NCBI GenBank assembly: GCA_949358305.1
Contig: OX442314.1
Location: 29,373,118 to 29,437,117 of the forward strand
Direction: 5' to 3'
Source of the DNA: Strigamia acuminata
Lineage: Eukaryota > Arthropoda > Chilopoda > Geophilomorpha > Linotaeniidae
DNA length: 64,000 nucleotides
The notes below the pieces were generated by a model, which had not been told where the DNA came from, did not search any database, and saw only the letters and a program-made list of their open reading frames with translations. Shown one piece after another: positions 1 to 9,926 of this stretch (the stretch's first letter is position 1; each line of letters opens with the position of its first letter). Position numbers and translations under genes: made by a program.

Positions 1-1754
1 TTCGCCCGCGATTCATGTCGCAGCCAATCCTAAGAGTTGCCCTCGAATAGTAGCTGAGACACCAAGCATACTGTATTTTTGCAAAAGTACGGTATTGTTT
101 CTGTATTTAACCTCATGAACGATGAACGTGTGCTTCGTTCGTGACGTTCAGACTTCGTTTGTTACATTAAACAAATGTAAGAAACGAAAAACCGAAGTTG
201 TAATTGCTGACAAAAATGGCAGTTTTGAATAAGAGCCGTGGCTCTTAATTGACAAAATACGGTATTTAAAATTCGCTAGTAATAAACTTTCTCCATTGTT
301 CGATGAAAACTCTGGAGAATTTTGTGTATTTATGAGATTGGTTTATCTTCATCATCATCAGCTGTAATTTCTACTAACTGGCCTCAAATTTCTGGAATTA
401 AATTTCTCAATTGAACGATAACCTTTGCCATCAACCTGTTAAACAATCCATAAATCTCAAGCCCCATATAGGATGAGCAACGCCTCTCAGCATTCGTCTA
501 GTCAAATTAAATTGCGACAACATAAATTTACACAACTACACATTAAACCATTAAAATAGGCAATAAAGAGTTCATGGAGTCAGCATGCCTTTCTGTTGTA
601 AATGTTTTTCGCTTTCTTGGTTATTTGGAAACTTTAAACTTTTTGCAGAATTATGTCTAGAAATTTTATGAATACTTTGTTTAGACAAGTTTCCAGGAAA
701 AGAAATATTAAAAAGTTACCAAACAAAAATCAAAATTTGATGTTTTGTCAGTGTACGGCTAAGGATGCACAACACATGTATGGAAAATGACAGAACTGTT
801 TTGGGCTTATGGTTAAAAAATATATTGAAATTATATTGCAATGTATTTTGTATGCTATTGGCTTGCAAATGATAATACATTTTGTAAAATGTATTATGAA
901 ATCAGTTCTTGGTACTATTATTTGTCAAATATGAATGTGTGCAATTGAATTATGAAATGAATTATTTAATGGACAATTATTAAATTTAATTTTGTGAAAT
1001 GCTATACATTTGGGAGTGCATTTAGTAAAAAGCGATAAATTGTATAATATATTTTTGAACCATATTTCATGGTTGGATAACAGCACAGATAGCATAGTGT
1101 TTGTGTGGATCAAAGACACAACCCATGTGTTGCTCACGGTACCCAGCCCATTCCCTAAGGGTTACCACAGTGAACAAGAGCGAAGGAGGGCCAAGATGCT
1201 TGTCTTGTGGTGGTTCTATCTAGCCCCCTTTTGAATAAAAAAAAAGCACGTGCATAAGAATGCTGACAGCTAACAATGAAATTAAAAAATTGAATTAATG
1301 GGCCATATGGTGGCAATCAAAAGTAGTATAACTGGTCGTTAATGTTCTGTTTTCCACTTCTGTTTTCGTTTACCCCCAAAACCGTCAACACCATTCGATT
1401 TCCCACCCTTGTCTACCCCTAAATCCAAATCTTGGAGATGATCTGAGTTGTGACCGGTAAAGTTATCTTACTAAATCAGTGGTCAGCAATAGGCGGATTG
1501 CGGTGCAGATACAGACCGCGGAAGGTCGAAACCTGGACCGCGGTGACGTTTTAGCGACAAGTCGTCTTGGCGACGACATATTTTAGCGACGTTTTTCCCT
1601 CGGTTTCTTTGGTGTTTTTGGTGTTTTTTTTTCTTGTTTTTCCTGTTTTTTCCCTGTTTTTTAGGTTTTATTGGTATTTTTTGGGTTGTGTGTGTTTATT
1701 GGGGAGTTTATTTGGTTTTAAAGTGTTTTTTCTGTTTTCTTAGGTTTTTCTTAA
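1..1754. other. GPCR intron flank without recognised gene
   Basis: This AT-rich stretch would lie inside the minus-strand GPCR gene, downstream of its TM5 exon. I looked on the minus strand for a TM6/TM7 exon and saw none. Short open frames here have no family resemblance and poor codon character. The only structured item is the transposon end at 222-262. Confidence 0.5.
222..262. repeat. terminal fragment of a CCGTATTT-type MITE
   Basis: Read on the minus strand this piece starts CCGTATTT, runs into CAATTAAGAG and carries the palindrome AAGAGCCACGGCTCTT. It matches the left terminus of the complete element at 5948-6413. A TA dinucleotide follows at 263-264. I see no opposite terminus, so this is probably a truncated copy. 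Confidence 0.45.
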
Positions 1755-2349
1755 AGGTCAAGTGCACTGAGTGGGATTTTTATATTTTCTGAAAGCCCAT
1801 ATTAAAAAACTAATAATCATCGAGAAAAAAATTAAATTGTTTCAGTAATTATTTCAATTTAATGTAACAATCTAAAAACGTAGTTAACAAAAAGCAATGC
1901 ATGATGGTTGCAGACGTCTTGCCCTGCGTCACCAGTTCGAATCAGACAGTCATACACACGCGCAGACTGACTGTCGATTCAAAATTCGATTCGTAATTTT
2001 TTAAATGATTCAAGATTGTTCAAAAATGTTTTTTTTATGTAGCATTGATAGCAACTAAAATAAAATCATATTTTTTAGAATTTAAAATCAATCCTGTCAT
2101 TGGAAAACAATGGATTGATTGAGGTCGGACATTTTGGATCCACCCAGATCCAAGAAGTGGATCCAGGTCAAATGAACTTTAGAACAGACTACGTCATACT
2201 ACCATCATGCATTGCTGTTTGATTCTTACGTTTTTGGATTATTATTATAAAATAATTACCGTAACAATTTAATTTTTTTTATGATGATTATTGGTTTTTT
2301 AGTACGGACTTTCAGAAAATGTAAAAATCCCACTCAGTGCACTTGACCG
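1755..2349. mobile_element. non-autonomous foldback element with about 150-bp TIRs in a TTAA site
   Basis: The two ends are inverted copies: the left begins AGGTCAAGTGCACTGAGTGG and the right ends with its complement, CCACTCAGTGCACTTGACC plus one base. The similarity continues inward, with mismatches, for about 150 bp, reaching the GCAATGCATGATGG motif near 1893 and its complement near 2205. TTAA flanks both sides (1751-1754 and 2350-2353). There is no coding capacity. A TTAA duplication is typical of piggyBac-type transposition, but the TIR ends do not show the usual piggyBac CCC...GGG, so the assignment is open. Confidence 0.7.
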
Positions 2350-2746
2350 TTAAGGTTTTAAGTGTTTTTTTTCTTGACCTTGATAAAAATTTTCAATAGT
2401 ATCCGGACCCCACTTAAAATTACTTGCTAACCCCTGTACCAAATATTCCTTGAAATGCTATACATTTTGGAATGCATTAAATGAAAAGCAGTATATTGTA
2501 CAAAATATTTCTGAAAAAAAAATTATTGATAATTTTGCCGTCTGGGGATTACCTACAGACATCAGGAAACCTGGTGCCACAATCAATCTAATTTGCTGTC
2601 TTGATAAATAAAATAGCCTGATAATTTTTTCAGACTCAGGATATTGTCTTTGACCAGCGAGAGAAATTGTCTTCGTGCTCCAAATAATTATCAATAATTT
2701 TTTTTGCTCTCATGGTGTTACTTGAGAAAATCATTTTTTCACTTAC

Positions 2747-2930
2747 GTGCTATGGTGTAAAAGGTGCAAATATACGTGGTGACAATCGTGAGCAATGGAA
2801 AGATAAACATTAGCACCAATGTCGATGTTGTGTACAGTTTTTCTTCCCACACAGTCGTGTAGAATCCATAAGTGACACACTGATAAAAGTCTTCTTCGAA
2901 AGGTCCTCGGCGCACGCGAAAAATGAACAC
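2747..2930 (-). CDS. GPCR exon 2 (second extracellular loop and TM5), AKH/corazonin/ACP receptor type
   Basis: This exon continues the receptor begun at 26952-27425. The acceptor CACTTGCAG precedes GTGTTCATT, and the previous exon ends on a complete codon, so the join (SIPQ then VFIFRV) is in phase 0. The exon encodes a loop with the conserved QCVTYGFYT block, whose cysteine should pair with the one at the top of TM3, then hydrophobic TM5 (LVLMFIFPLLTIVTTYICTF). The donor at 2746-2741 is GTAAGT, leaving phase 1. The QCVTYGFYT loop is the main reason for placing the gene in the GnRH superfamily (AKH, corazonin and ACP receptors); the exact ligand cannot be decided. TM6, TM7 and the tail must lie left of position 1. 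Confidence 0.85.
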
Positions 2931-3287
2931 CTGCAAGTGACATTTATTTTTAAATTTCACACTTGGTTGAAATATACCACTTAAACTTTGACTCCAATGT
3001 GCTCTTTTTAATAAAATTATAGTATTCCAAATAAGGCTCAAGGCAGTGCAATTTAAATTCACTTTAATTGGGTTGGTGTCATTAAAAATAAGGATCTTGA
3101 ACTGCAGTACACTTAAGGAGTAGGAGTTGGTGGAGTCGTCTTTTGGAAGCTTAAAGACAGGAGTGAAAGTAAAAATTGGAAGTCTCCGGAGCGCCGTTCA
3201 GGTAAAAGAGTTGGAAGTGCAATGCCGTTACGGTTTTAAAATCAGCAGGCAGCAAAGAAGAATAACAGTTTATTTCATTGGGAAAAG

Positions 3288-3474
3288 TGGAGTGTTCTGA
3301 CTCCATTTTGTATTTGCGTACTTTATGACGCGCCCGCTTACGCGAGCGCCCTCTGTACTATTTGCATTTTATTAAACACACTTATGTTAATTTCCAACTA
3401 AGACATGGCTGCTTATTTCGACCACTCCTAATTTTATCCACTTTCATCAATTATTCGACGATAAGAACACATTA
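3288..3474 (+). repeat. 5' LTR of the Gag-protease element
   Basis: 187 bp, starting TGGAGTGTTCTGACTCC and ending GAACACATTA. I saw no difference from the copy at 5702-5888. Confidence 0.9.
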
Positions 3475-3652
3475 TTGGCGACGAGGTATGAACTTCTACA
3501 AAGAATCCACGATCTTCTGTGACTTTTTGTGTGTTTTTCCCGTCGTTTGATGTCAAATTGGACTTGCTGACCACGCGTTGACCGTTAGGCTTAGCACCTT
3601 GTATCGTGAGTTTTTGTGCCGTTTTCATCGAAATTTTTTTTTGCCGTGAATT

Positions 3653-5479
3653 ATGCCGTTGTCGGGAACCCCCGAGAAATACAACCCGCAAGACGACTGG
3701 TCGACGTACGTGCTTCAAATGAGTTGCGTGTTCGCCTGCAACAAAGTCGTCGACGACGCCGACAAAGTGAACACGCTTTTGTCGTGCGTGGGAATGGCCA
3801 CGTTCGCGAAAATCGTCGATTTGACCCGGCCAAAGGACCCCACGACCATGAAGTACAAGGAAATAGTGGACCTGATGGAAAAACATCAAAAACCAAAGCC
3901 CATTGCGCAAGGCGAAATTGTGCGGTTCCGCAACCGTAAACGAAATAAGGGCGAGACTGTTAGCGACTTCGCGGCGGCCCTTCATTCCCTCACCAAATAC
4001 TGCAATTTCGAGGATAATCAGGACGACGAAATGAGAAATCAGTTCATCGTTGGCCTAAATATGCGGCAAGTACAAGAAACCTTATATTTGCAAAAGGACT
4101 TGACCTTCGCCAAGGCGCTCGAGGCGGCCACTTCTGCAGAGATTGCTGGGGCAGATGTTTCCAGTTTCGTGGACGCACCATCAACGATCCACCAAATTAA
4201 TAAACCCGGAAACTCCTCCAAATCCTCTTTTCATTCGCAGAGAAACGGTAGACGTCCCTCGAGAGGCTCCGGCGGCCAACACCACCAGTCGGACAACACC
4301 AAATCGCAGCACGAAACGAAAAAGTGTAAACACTGCGGCAGGTCTGGACACCGACAGGACGAGTGCCGTTTCCGCACAGCCAAATGTCACGGCTGTGGCG
4401 TCGAGGGCCACATCAAGCCCGTCTGCCGCGCGTCGAAATCGTCTACGTCCGCGCATCACACGACCGTGTCCGCCCCGAGAAAGCTGACTTTTTACACCGT
4501 GCGCGCGGAGAAAATTAAAACCCCGACCGCGGTGAACGCCGTTTCGATCCGTCACACCAAACCGTTGGTGCTCGAGCTGCGCGTGGCAGACCAGCTGCTC
4601 TGGATGGAACTGGACACCGGAGCCGGAGCGACAATAGTCAGTCGCGAGATGCACGCTAAATATTTTTCGAAATTTCAGTTGCAGTCACTTGACACCGAGC
4701 TGTCTTCATATGACGGCCACGCATTGCCCATGGCTGGAGTTTGCACTGTGCCGGTTGAATACGACGGAAAGAAGTATCATCTTCCGTTATGTGTCGCCGA
4801 GCACGGTCAAGTTCCGCTGTTGGGCAGGGATTGGATGGACGAACTCGGCCTGCTGTACGCGGCCGGTGCGGCGTTGCGCGCCGTCGTTTATCGCGCCTCC
4901 GCTGGCATTCCGTCGAAATCCGCACGACGTCGTGCTACACAACGTCGGGCAACGAACACGGACGATATACTTGCCTCCGCCGTCGCTCCAACTCGCGAGG
5001 CGGAAGTGCCTACTGCGCCCCAAGACGCGCCGTCGTTCCCGTCGATTGTTGCTGCCCCTGCGTATAAATCGCTTCCTCCTGTGGCTGCGGCAGCTAAAGA
5101 TGCTGCGCCGCAATGCTCCGCCAGTGCAGCTGATCTCGAGACGTTGCGAACGATTTTGGACAAACGTAAACACGTTTCCCGCGACGAAATTGGCCGGGTC
5201 AACGTGGCACCGCCGGCGCTTGAAAAGGAATTGCGTAAACGAATGGTAATTTCGCCTTCTCGCTCAATTGAAGGGGATGAGCGTCATTCTGGCCCATTTG
5301 TTGTGCCTCAGAACTCCACTGAGATTCCGCCAATTGTTCAAGCTCAACCTCAACTCGCGGCTCCTGACCAACCCCAGCCAAATATGCTTATTCCAATTCC
5401 TAACTCACCTCCGAGATTTCCTATTCCGTTGCTTCCTCCTCTTCCGCCGTCACCTCCTGCGCTTCAGTCCTTGCCTTAA
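3653..5479 (+). CDS. Gag-protease polyprotein, 608 aa
   Basis: Residues about 1-180 form a retrotransposon capsid region. Two CCHC zinc knuckles follow at about 223-265 (CKHCGRSGHRQDEC and CHGCGVEGHIKPVC), giving nucleic-acid binding. An aspartic protease has its active site at about 316 (ELDTGAGATIV) and the second conserved LLGRDWM motif about 70 residues later. The C-terminal 190 residues are alanine- and proline-rich. The start ATG at 3653 lies about 180 bp after the 5' LTR. The frame is intact, so virus-like particle formation and processing are possible, but copying and integration would need enzymes supplied by a complete relative. Confidence 0.9.
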   Translation: MPLSGTPEKYNPQDDWSTYVLQMSCVFACNKVVDDADKVNTLLSCVGMATFAKIVDLTRPKDPTTMKYKEIVDLMEKHQKPKPIAQGEIVRFRNRKRNKGETVSDFAAALHSLTKYCNFEDNQDDEMRNQFIVGLNMRQVQETLYLQKDLTFAKALEAATSAEIAGADVSSFVDAPSTIHQINKPGNSSKSSFHSQRNGRRPSRGSGGQHHQSDNTKSQHETKKCKHCGRSGHRQDECRFRTAKCHGCGVEGHIKPVCRASKSSTSAHHTTVSAPRKLTFYTVRAEKIKTPTAVNAVSIRHTKPLVLELRVADQLLWMELDTGAGATIVSREMHAKYFSKFQLQSLDTELSSYDGHALPMAGVCTVPVEYDGKKYHLPLCVAEHGQVPLLGRDWMDELGLLYAAGAALRAVVYRASAGIPSKSARRRATQRRATNTDDILASAVAPTREAEVPTAPQDAPSFPSIVAAPAYKSLPPVAAAAKDAAPQCSASAADLETLRTILDKRKHVSRDEIGRVNVAPPALEKELRKRMVISPSRSIEGDERHSGPFVVPQNSTEIPPIVQAQPQLAAPDQPQPNMLIPIPNSPPRFPIPLLPPLPPSPPALQSLP

Positions 5480-5701
5480 TTACCTCCGCAAGCAGCTCGC
5501 ATTGTACGGCCAGCCAGGAAAAGAAAGCCAACGCGATTTTACGGTTTTCCAGTGAATTTAAATTATGGATTGAGTTTGTAATTTGTTTAGTTAATTTGTT
5601 TTATTGTAATTCGATCTTAGTATGTTACATTTGTTTGTTATCACATTTGAATTTATTTGTATTTGAATTGCTCCCTTGTTGGTTCTCAATTAAGGGGATG
5701 A

Positions 5702-5888
5702 TGGAGTGTTCTGACTCCATTTTGTATTTGCGTACTTTATGACGCGCCCGCTTACGCGAGCGCCCTCTGTACTATTTGCATTTTATTAAACACACTTATG
5801 TTAATTTCCAACTAAGACATGGCTGCTTATTTCGACCACTCCTAATTTTATCCACTTTCATCAATTATTCGACGATAAGAACACATTA
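5702..5888 (+). repeat. 3' LTR of the Gag-protease element
   Basis: 187 bp copy of 3288-3474, directly preceded by the polypurine tract at about 5690-5701 and followed by the AAAAG target duplication. Confidence 0.9.
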
Positions 5889-5947
5889 AAAAGGTAAACT
5901 TAACTCTGTAATATTTACTAGGCTAATATGTGGAATTATTATAATTA

Positions 5948-6413
5948 CCGTATTTCTTCAATTAAGAGCCACGGCTCTTAATCGAGGGCGACTACAAATC
6001 GAGGGCGACTCTTATTTCAATTGTGTACTACTTGTATATTCGGTACGTAATGTTCTCTGTATTCAGTGTTAGTTCTCGTGGTTCGATCAAGTGTGATTCT
6101 ATTCTATTTGTAATATGTTTATTAGCCATTTGTTTACGGTTTATTCAGAACGTAACGTGCTCTGTATGCGCTACGTTCCGCTCGTTCAGCATATATGGCG
6201 TTAACCATTCGTTTCCATGCTCGTTTACCGTAAACCAGTGAACAAATTTGAAAAAATTTGAAAACCTGAACAGAAACCTCGATTAAGAGTCGTTTTCGAA
6301 TAACAGCCGCGGCTACTATTTGAGGGCGACTCTTATTTCAAACCTCCCTGAGCCGCGGTTATTACTTGAGGGCGGCTACAAATCGAGCGCGACTCTTAAT
6401 TGAAGAAAAACGG
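5948..6413. mobile_element. MITE with CCGTATTT termini in a TA site
   Basis: The left end CCGTATTTCTTCAATTAAG and the inverted right end CCGTTTTTCTTCAATTAAG form a TIR with one mismatch. TA flanks both sides (5946-5947 and 6414-6415). The subterminal region repeats GAGGGCGACT and CGAGGGCGAC several times and holds palindromes such as AAGAGCCACGGCTCTT. There is no transposase. TA targets suggest Tc1/mariner-type mobilisation. Confidence 0.7.
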
Positions 6414-6415
6414 TA

Positions 6416-7013
6416 TTTAAAGCACTCAACCAACTGCGTTGTGATAAGAAATATTTTCTAGTTTTACCCGTAAGTGTTGTATGTCAGTGCTATTGAGCCA
6501 TTAAGGAAAAGCACAAGGCTTTGAGAAAGGACGTAATTTTTCTTTTGTTGTATTTGGGAAACAGTTTATACTTTGCAAACTTTATTCTCGAATTTCCATT
6601 TGTAACTTATATAAAAAGAGAGGCAATCATTTAGCATTAGCTTTATGGAAGTGGTGCCTAAGCAAAGCAGAATGCAAAGTGGGCAAGTTGGGAACTTTTC
6701 ATTGTTTTCTTTATAGTCGTTATTTCTTATTTGAGATTGGGATTGTGGGATGTGAGCTCATAAATTTATGTTGAAATATTTACATTTTGCCAATACCCAA
6801 TTGTGAGAAGACCTCCCGTTGCTATGTAAGTCTTGTGGACAATCCATAAAATAAACATGCTGTTACGTGTTACCACCATTGCATTGCACATTATTACAAG
6901 CTACATTTTGCTATAAATAACACCTTAGGAGTCCATTAGTTCACTTGATCACTTCACATCAAGAAATCCACATTAAATACGTAAATGTTCATAAGTATTA
7001 ATGAAAAATATGA
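6416..7013. other. intron DNA, nothing recognised
   Basis: No gene, repeat or LTR was identified. I looked here for a 5' LTR matching the copia LTR at 7861 and did not find one. Confidence 0.5.
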
Positions 7014-7560
7014 GATGGTTGATTCCCAAAACATCGATAAACTTGATAAAAACAACTTTGCAATTTGAAACTATCGATCAAGATTGTTTGTGTCAAAAAC
7101 AAAATTTAGAAGAATGTTCTGGCACAAGTAACAAAACATAAGTAAATTTAGTACGACAAATGGGTGCAAGAATATGCAGAATCTAAAAGCAAGTTGCTGC
7201 TTTCACTTAATACAACCCAACTAAAGCAACTTAAAAATTTACTTTCAACTAAAACTGCAAACGACATGTGGATGAAGCTGAAGGAGATTCACGAACAGTC
7301 GGGCGACATCAAAGATGGAATATGGACAGAAGTAAATAGATCACAAGATTGAAAAACAGTTGGAAGTCGATGAGTTGTACGAACTGTTGCATTTGGATGG
7401 AAAAGATTGAAGGCGATTGTTGGAATTAAAGCTCGTTTATTGCGCCCGCACGCATGAATGCAATGAAAAAATTGAAAAGTTATTTAAGAAAATTCATTTA
7501 CAGATTGTAGTGGTCGGGCCACCAATGGAACTGAAAACGAGATAAAACACCTCCAATATC
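7014..7560 (+). pseudogene. Ty1/copia Gag relic
   Basis: An ATG at 7014 opens a frame beginning MVDSQNIDKLDKNNFAI, followed by a TGA where copia Gags have the conserved tryptophan, then NYRSRL. After a frame change the stretch from 7158 reads DKWVQEYAESKSKLLLSL and AKTANDMWMKLKEIHEQ-like residues, the typical copia capsid pattern of an A/K-rich helix followed by DMW.KL. Stops and frameshifts follow. No protease, integrase or RT is present, so this is a dead, internally deleted element. Confidence 0.6.
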
Positions 7561-7844
7561 TTAATTTAAGACCACAATTTGATTTGTCAAAACTGAATTG
7601 ATCAGCTTTATTTTATATGTTTTTAATTTATATAATCAGTTTTTACTTTGTCTGTTCTCAATTTATATAATCAATTTTATTCTATTTGTTTTTGATTCAT
7701 GTCATTTAGGGTTTTTATTAGATAATTTTCAGTGTTTTTAATTATATAATTTTAGTGTTTTTGTCTAATTATATTTCAACATTTAGGTCACATTTGTATA
7801 CAATTTGAGTTTGTGTGGTCTTTGCTGTTAGAGTGACCCCTCCT

Positions 7845-7991
7845 CATTTGAGGGGGATTTTGGTGTTCTGTTTTATTCCTCTTTCCTTATATAAACAACT
7901 GTGACACCCATCCTATTGGTGCCACACACTTTGAAATAAAAGTAAACCAGTCTCACATTTTCAACTGACCAGTCAAGTATCAGTGTCAGTT
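7845..7991 (+). repeat. polypurine tract and 3' LTR remnant of the copia relic
   Basis: The purine tract TTGAGGGGGATT (within 7847-7860) is followed at 7861 by TGGTGTTCTG, a typical copia LTR start. The LTR holds a TATA-like TTATATAAAC near 7894 and AATAAA near 7937. The TA-flanked element at 7993 is inserted at or just beyond its end. No matching 5' LTR is seen. Confidence 0.5.
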
Positions 7992-7992
7992 A

Positions 7993-8398
7993 CCAAGTTT
8001 ACATGTACTCACTTATCCAGATAAGTGAAAATGTGAATATTACTTTTGTGGAAAACTGCATGCGTTTACAAAGAATCAGTTTTCTAACAAAGATGACGTT
8101 ACAAGACGTTTTTAACTCTCTGTTAAACTTGCGCATTAATCTTCCAGAATGCACTGCGCAGAAACAACATGTCACAGCATTGTTGTGACGCCAGCTTTTC
8201 TAGATAAGTAATGAGTGGGTGTTTACGTTGCAAATGACAATGCGCAAAACACCCAAAATCTACCTCAAACAAGTGGATTTTAGTTTTCCAGATAAGTTTG
8301 ACTTTTCTGAAAAACTGATTTGTTTACATGATCAGTTTTCCAGAAAAGTAAATTTTGTATTTTTACTTATCTGGATAAGTGAGTACATGTAAACATGG
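7993..8398. mobile_element. 406-bp MITE with TIRs of about 35 bp in a TA site
   Basis: The left end CCAAGTTTACATGTACTCAC and the inverted right end CCATGTTTACATGTACTCAC continue as matching sequence through TTATCCAGATAAG, with further imperfect pairing inside (ACTTTTGTGGAAAACTG against ACTTTTCTGGAAAACTG). TA flanks at 7991-7992 and 8399-8400. No coding capacity. Confidence 0.7.
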
Positions 8399-8401
8399 TA
8401 A

Positions 8402-9796
8402 TTTTTTGTGTCCCTCAAAACTAATTTTAATCAACTTTAATCGAGGACTGTATTTCCCCATATTTCTCTATCCAAATCGGAAAATGTGTGTATTTTCAGA
8501 AATCTGAAGATGACATCACCATTTATGTTGACGATCTGATAAGTGCATTAAAGAATATCTAATGTGCATGGCACAAACCGCATTTAGAGTTCTCTCGGAG
8601 ACTAATTCACATTTAACGAACACAGATAAGCCCGTGTGATTTCATGTGTTGTGACAAACAAATAGAATTACTCTGTCGACCTACATCAGTAAATTAGATT
8701 AACGCTTACCGCAGATTCGAACACTTTCACAGAGAATGAATAATGTTAATGCATGATCACGATCTTTGCAATAAGCTTTTGGAAAAATGAGGTCAGGTGA
8801 TAAGGTTATGTGATCATAACAATGCTGCAATTGGTGAGGGGGCAAGTATCACAACTTTAGCATTTTTATTTTTTATTTATTTGCCAATTTTTTAGTTTTT
8901 AAAGGCTTTTATTTAACTTGACTTGAACATTTGTGTGTGTGTTTCAACTTCCGGTTTGTCTAAATTTGGGTGTTTTTTCCAAAAATCAATTCAGCATAAC
9001 AAAAAATTAAAATTTGGGCTTCGTAGCGCCCTAGAACAGGTCATTCCACACATTATGAAAAAAAGAAAGAAAGAAAAGACTAAGTTTTCAGCGCTGTGGA
9101 CTGGAAATACGAAGTATGAAACCTCTGATTTACGGCAAACTGTAAGCAAACCGGAGCGCCACCTGGCGGAACCTGTGTGTTTTAATGGATGCCAAAATGT
9201 TCGCCCGATACGAATTTTGATGTTTTCGGCACTAAAAAAGGATTTAAAAATCCTGAAACCACGCTCATTTGATTGGAAATTGCATTCTGCACAAGCCTGT
9301 ATGTTTCTTTTTTCGATTCGGTAAAAAAAAAGTAGGTTTATTGTGTTCGTGATTTGACCATAAAAAGAAAAAATATTAAAAATGAACGATTTAAAAAATT
9401 AAAAATATGTTTCCTGTGCAGAATTTGCCGCTCTTTCAAATGGTGGTGATAACTTTTTGATCTGAGCTATATTTTTTTTTTTTGCTAAAAAACGATTTGT
9501 CATTTGGCAAATTTTTAGTATGGAATCAAATTTCGCAGGGTTACAGCATAAAAGCCTTTTTCAAAAACGTAGTTTTTTTGGTTTACTTGTTTGTGCATTG
9601 TTTTATATAAAAAAAATTAATTAATTACATGGTGGCTAATTTGCAAGAAAAATAATGTTGACCTTTAAACAAACTGCAATATTGTCAGAACAACTTTGAT
9701 TTCTTCATTCCAAATGGAAATATGGATGGAATATTAATAACAACTTGATATTTACAATTTGAAATTTTTGAGGTAACTATTGAATATTTTAGGTAA
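8402..9796. other. intron DNA, nothing recognised
   Basis: AT-rich sequence with long T runs. A 133-codon open frame at 8923 starts only at TTG and resembles nothing known. Confidence 0.5.
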
Positions 9797-9926
9797 AAAT
9801 TGCATTTTGGCATGAAAATTACATTACATTTTGACAAAAATTGCATTTTTTCATCCAAAATTGCATTTTTTCATCCAAAATTGCATTTTTTTACACGAAA
9901 ATTGCACTTTTTCTGCATTTTCCTGT
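9797..9926. repeat. imperfect tandem repeat of ATTGCATTTT units
   Basis: Several copies of a unit of about 21 bp (AAAATTGCATTTTTTCATCC and variants) follow each other. The two central copies are perfect. The rhythm resembles the larger 21-bp array at 26013-26555, though the sequence differs. Confidence 0.65.

Larger units (their letters stand above)
3288..5888 (+). mobile_element. 2.6-kb non-autonomous Gag-protease LTR retrotransposon (Ty3/gypsy type)
   Basis: Two LTRs of 187 bp that look identical (3288-3474 and 5702-5888) enclose one 608-codon ORF. A 5-bp duplication AAAAG flanks the element (3283-3287 and 5889-5893). A candidate primer site TTGGCGACGAGG follows the left LTR at 3476, and the purine tract AAGGGGATGA precedes the right LTR. 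Reverse transcriptase, RNase H and integrase are absent. After the ORF stop the same frame stays open for about 33 codons (RPARKRKPTRFYGFP and on), which resembles the basic tail at the end of gypsy Pol, so the element looks like an internal deletion derivative. Identical LTRs imply a recent insertion. Confidence 0.9.

Noticed and set aside
1476-1560. Possible hAT transposon end (CAGTGGTCAGCAA-like)
   Set aside because: No inverted partner or 8-bp duplication could be found.
8923-9324. 133-codon plus-strand frame
   Set aside because: It starts at TTG, has no motif and lies within the GPCR intron.
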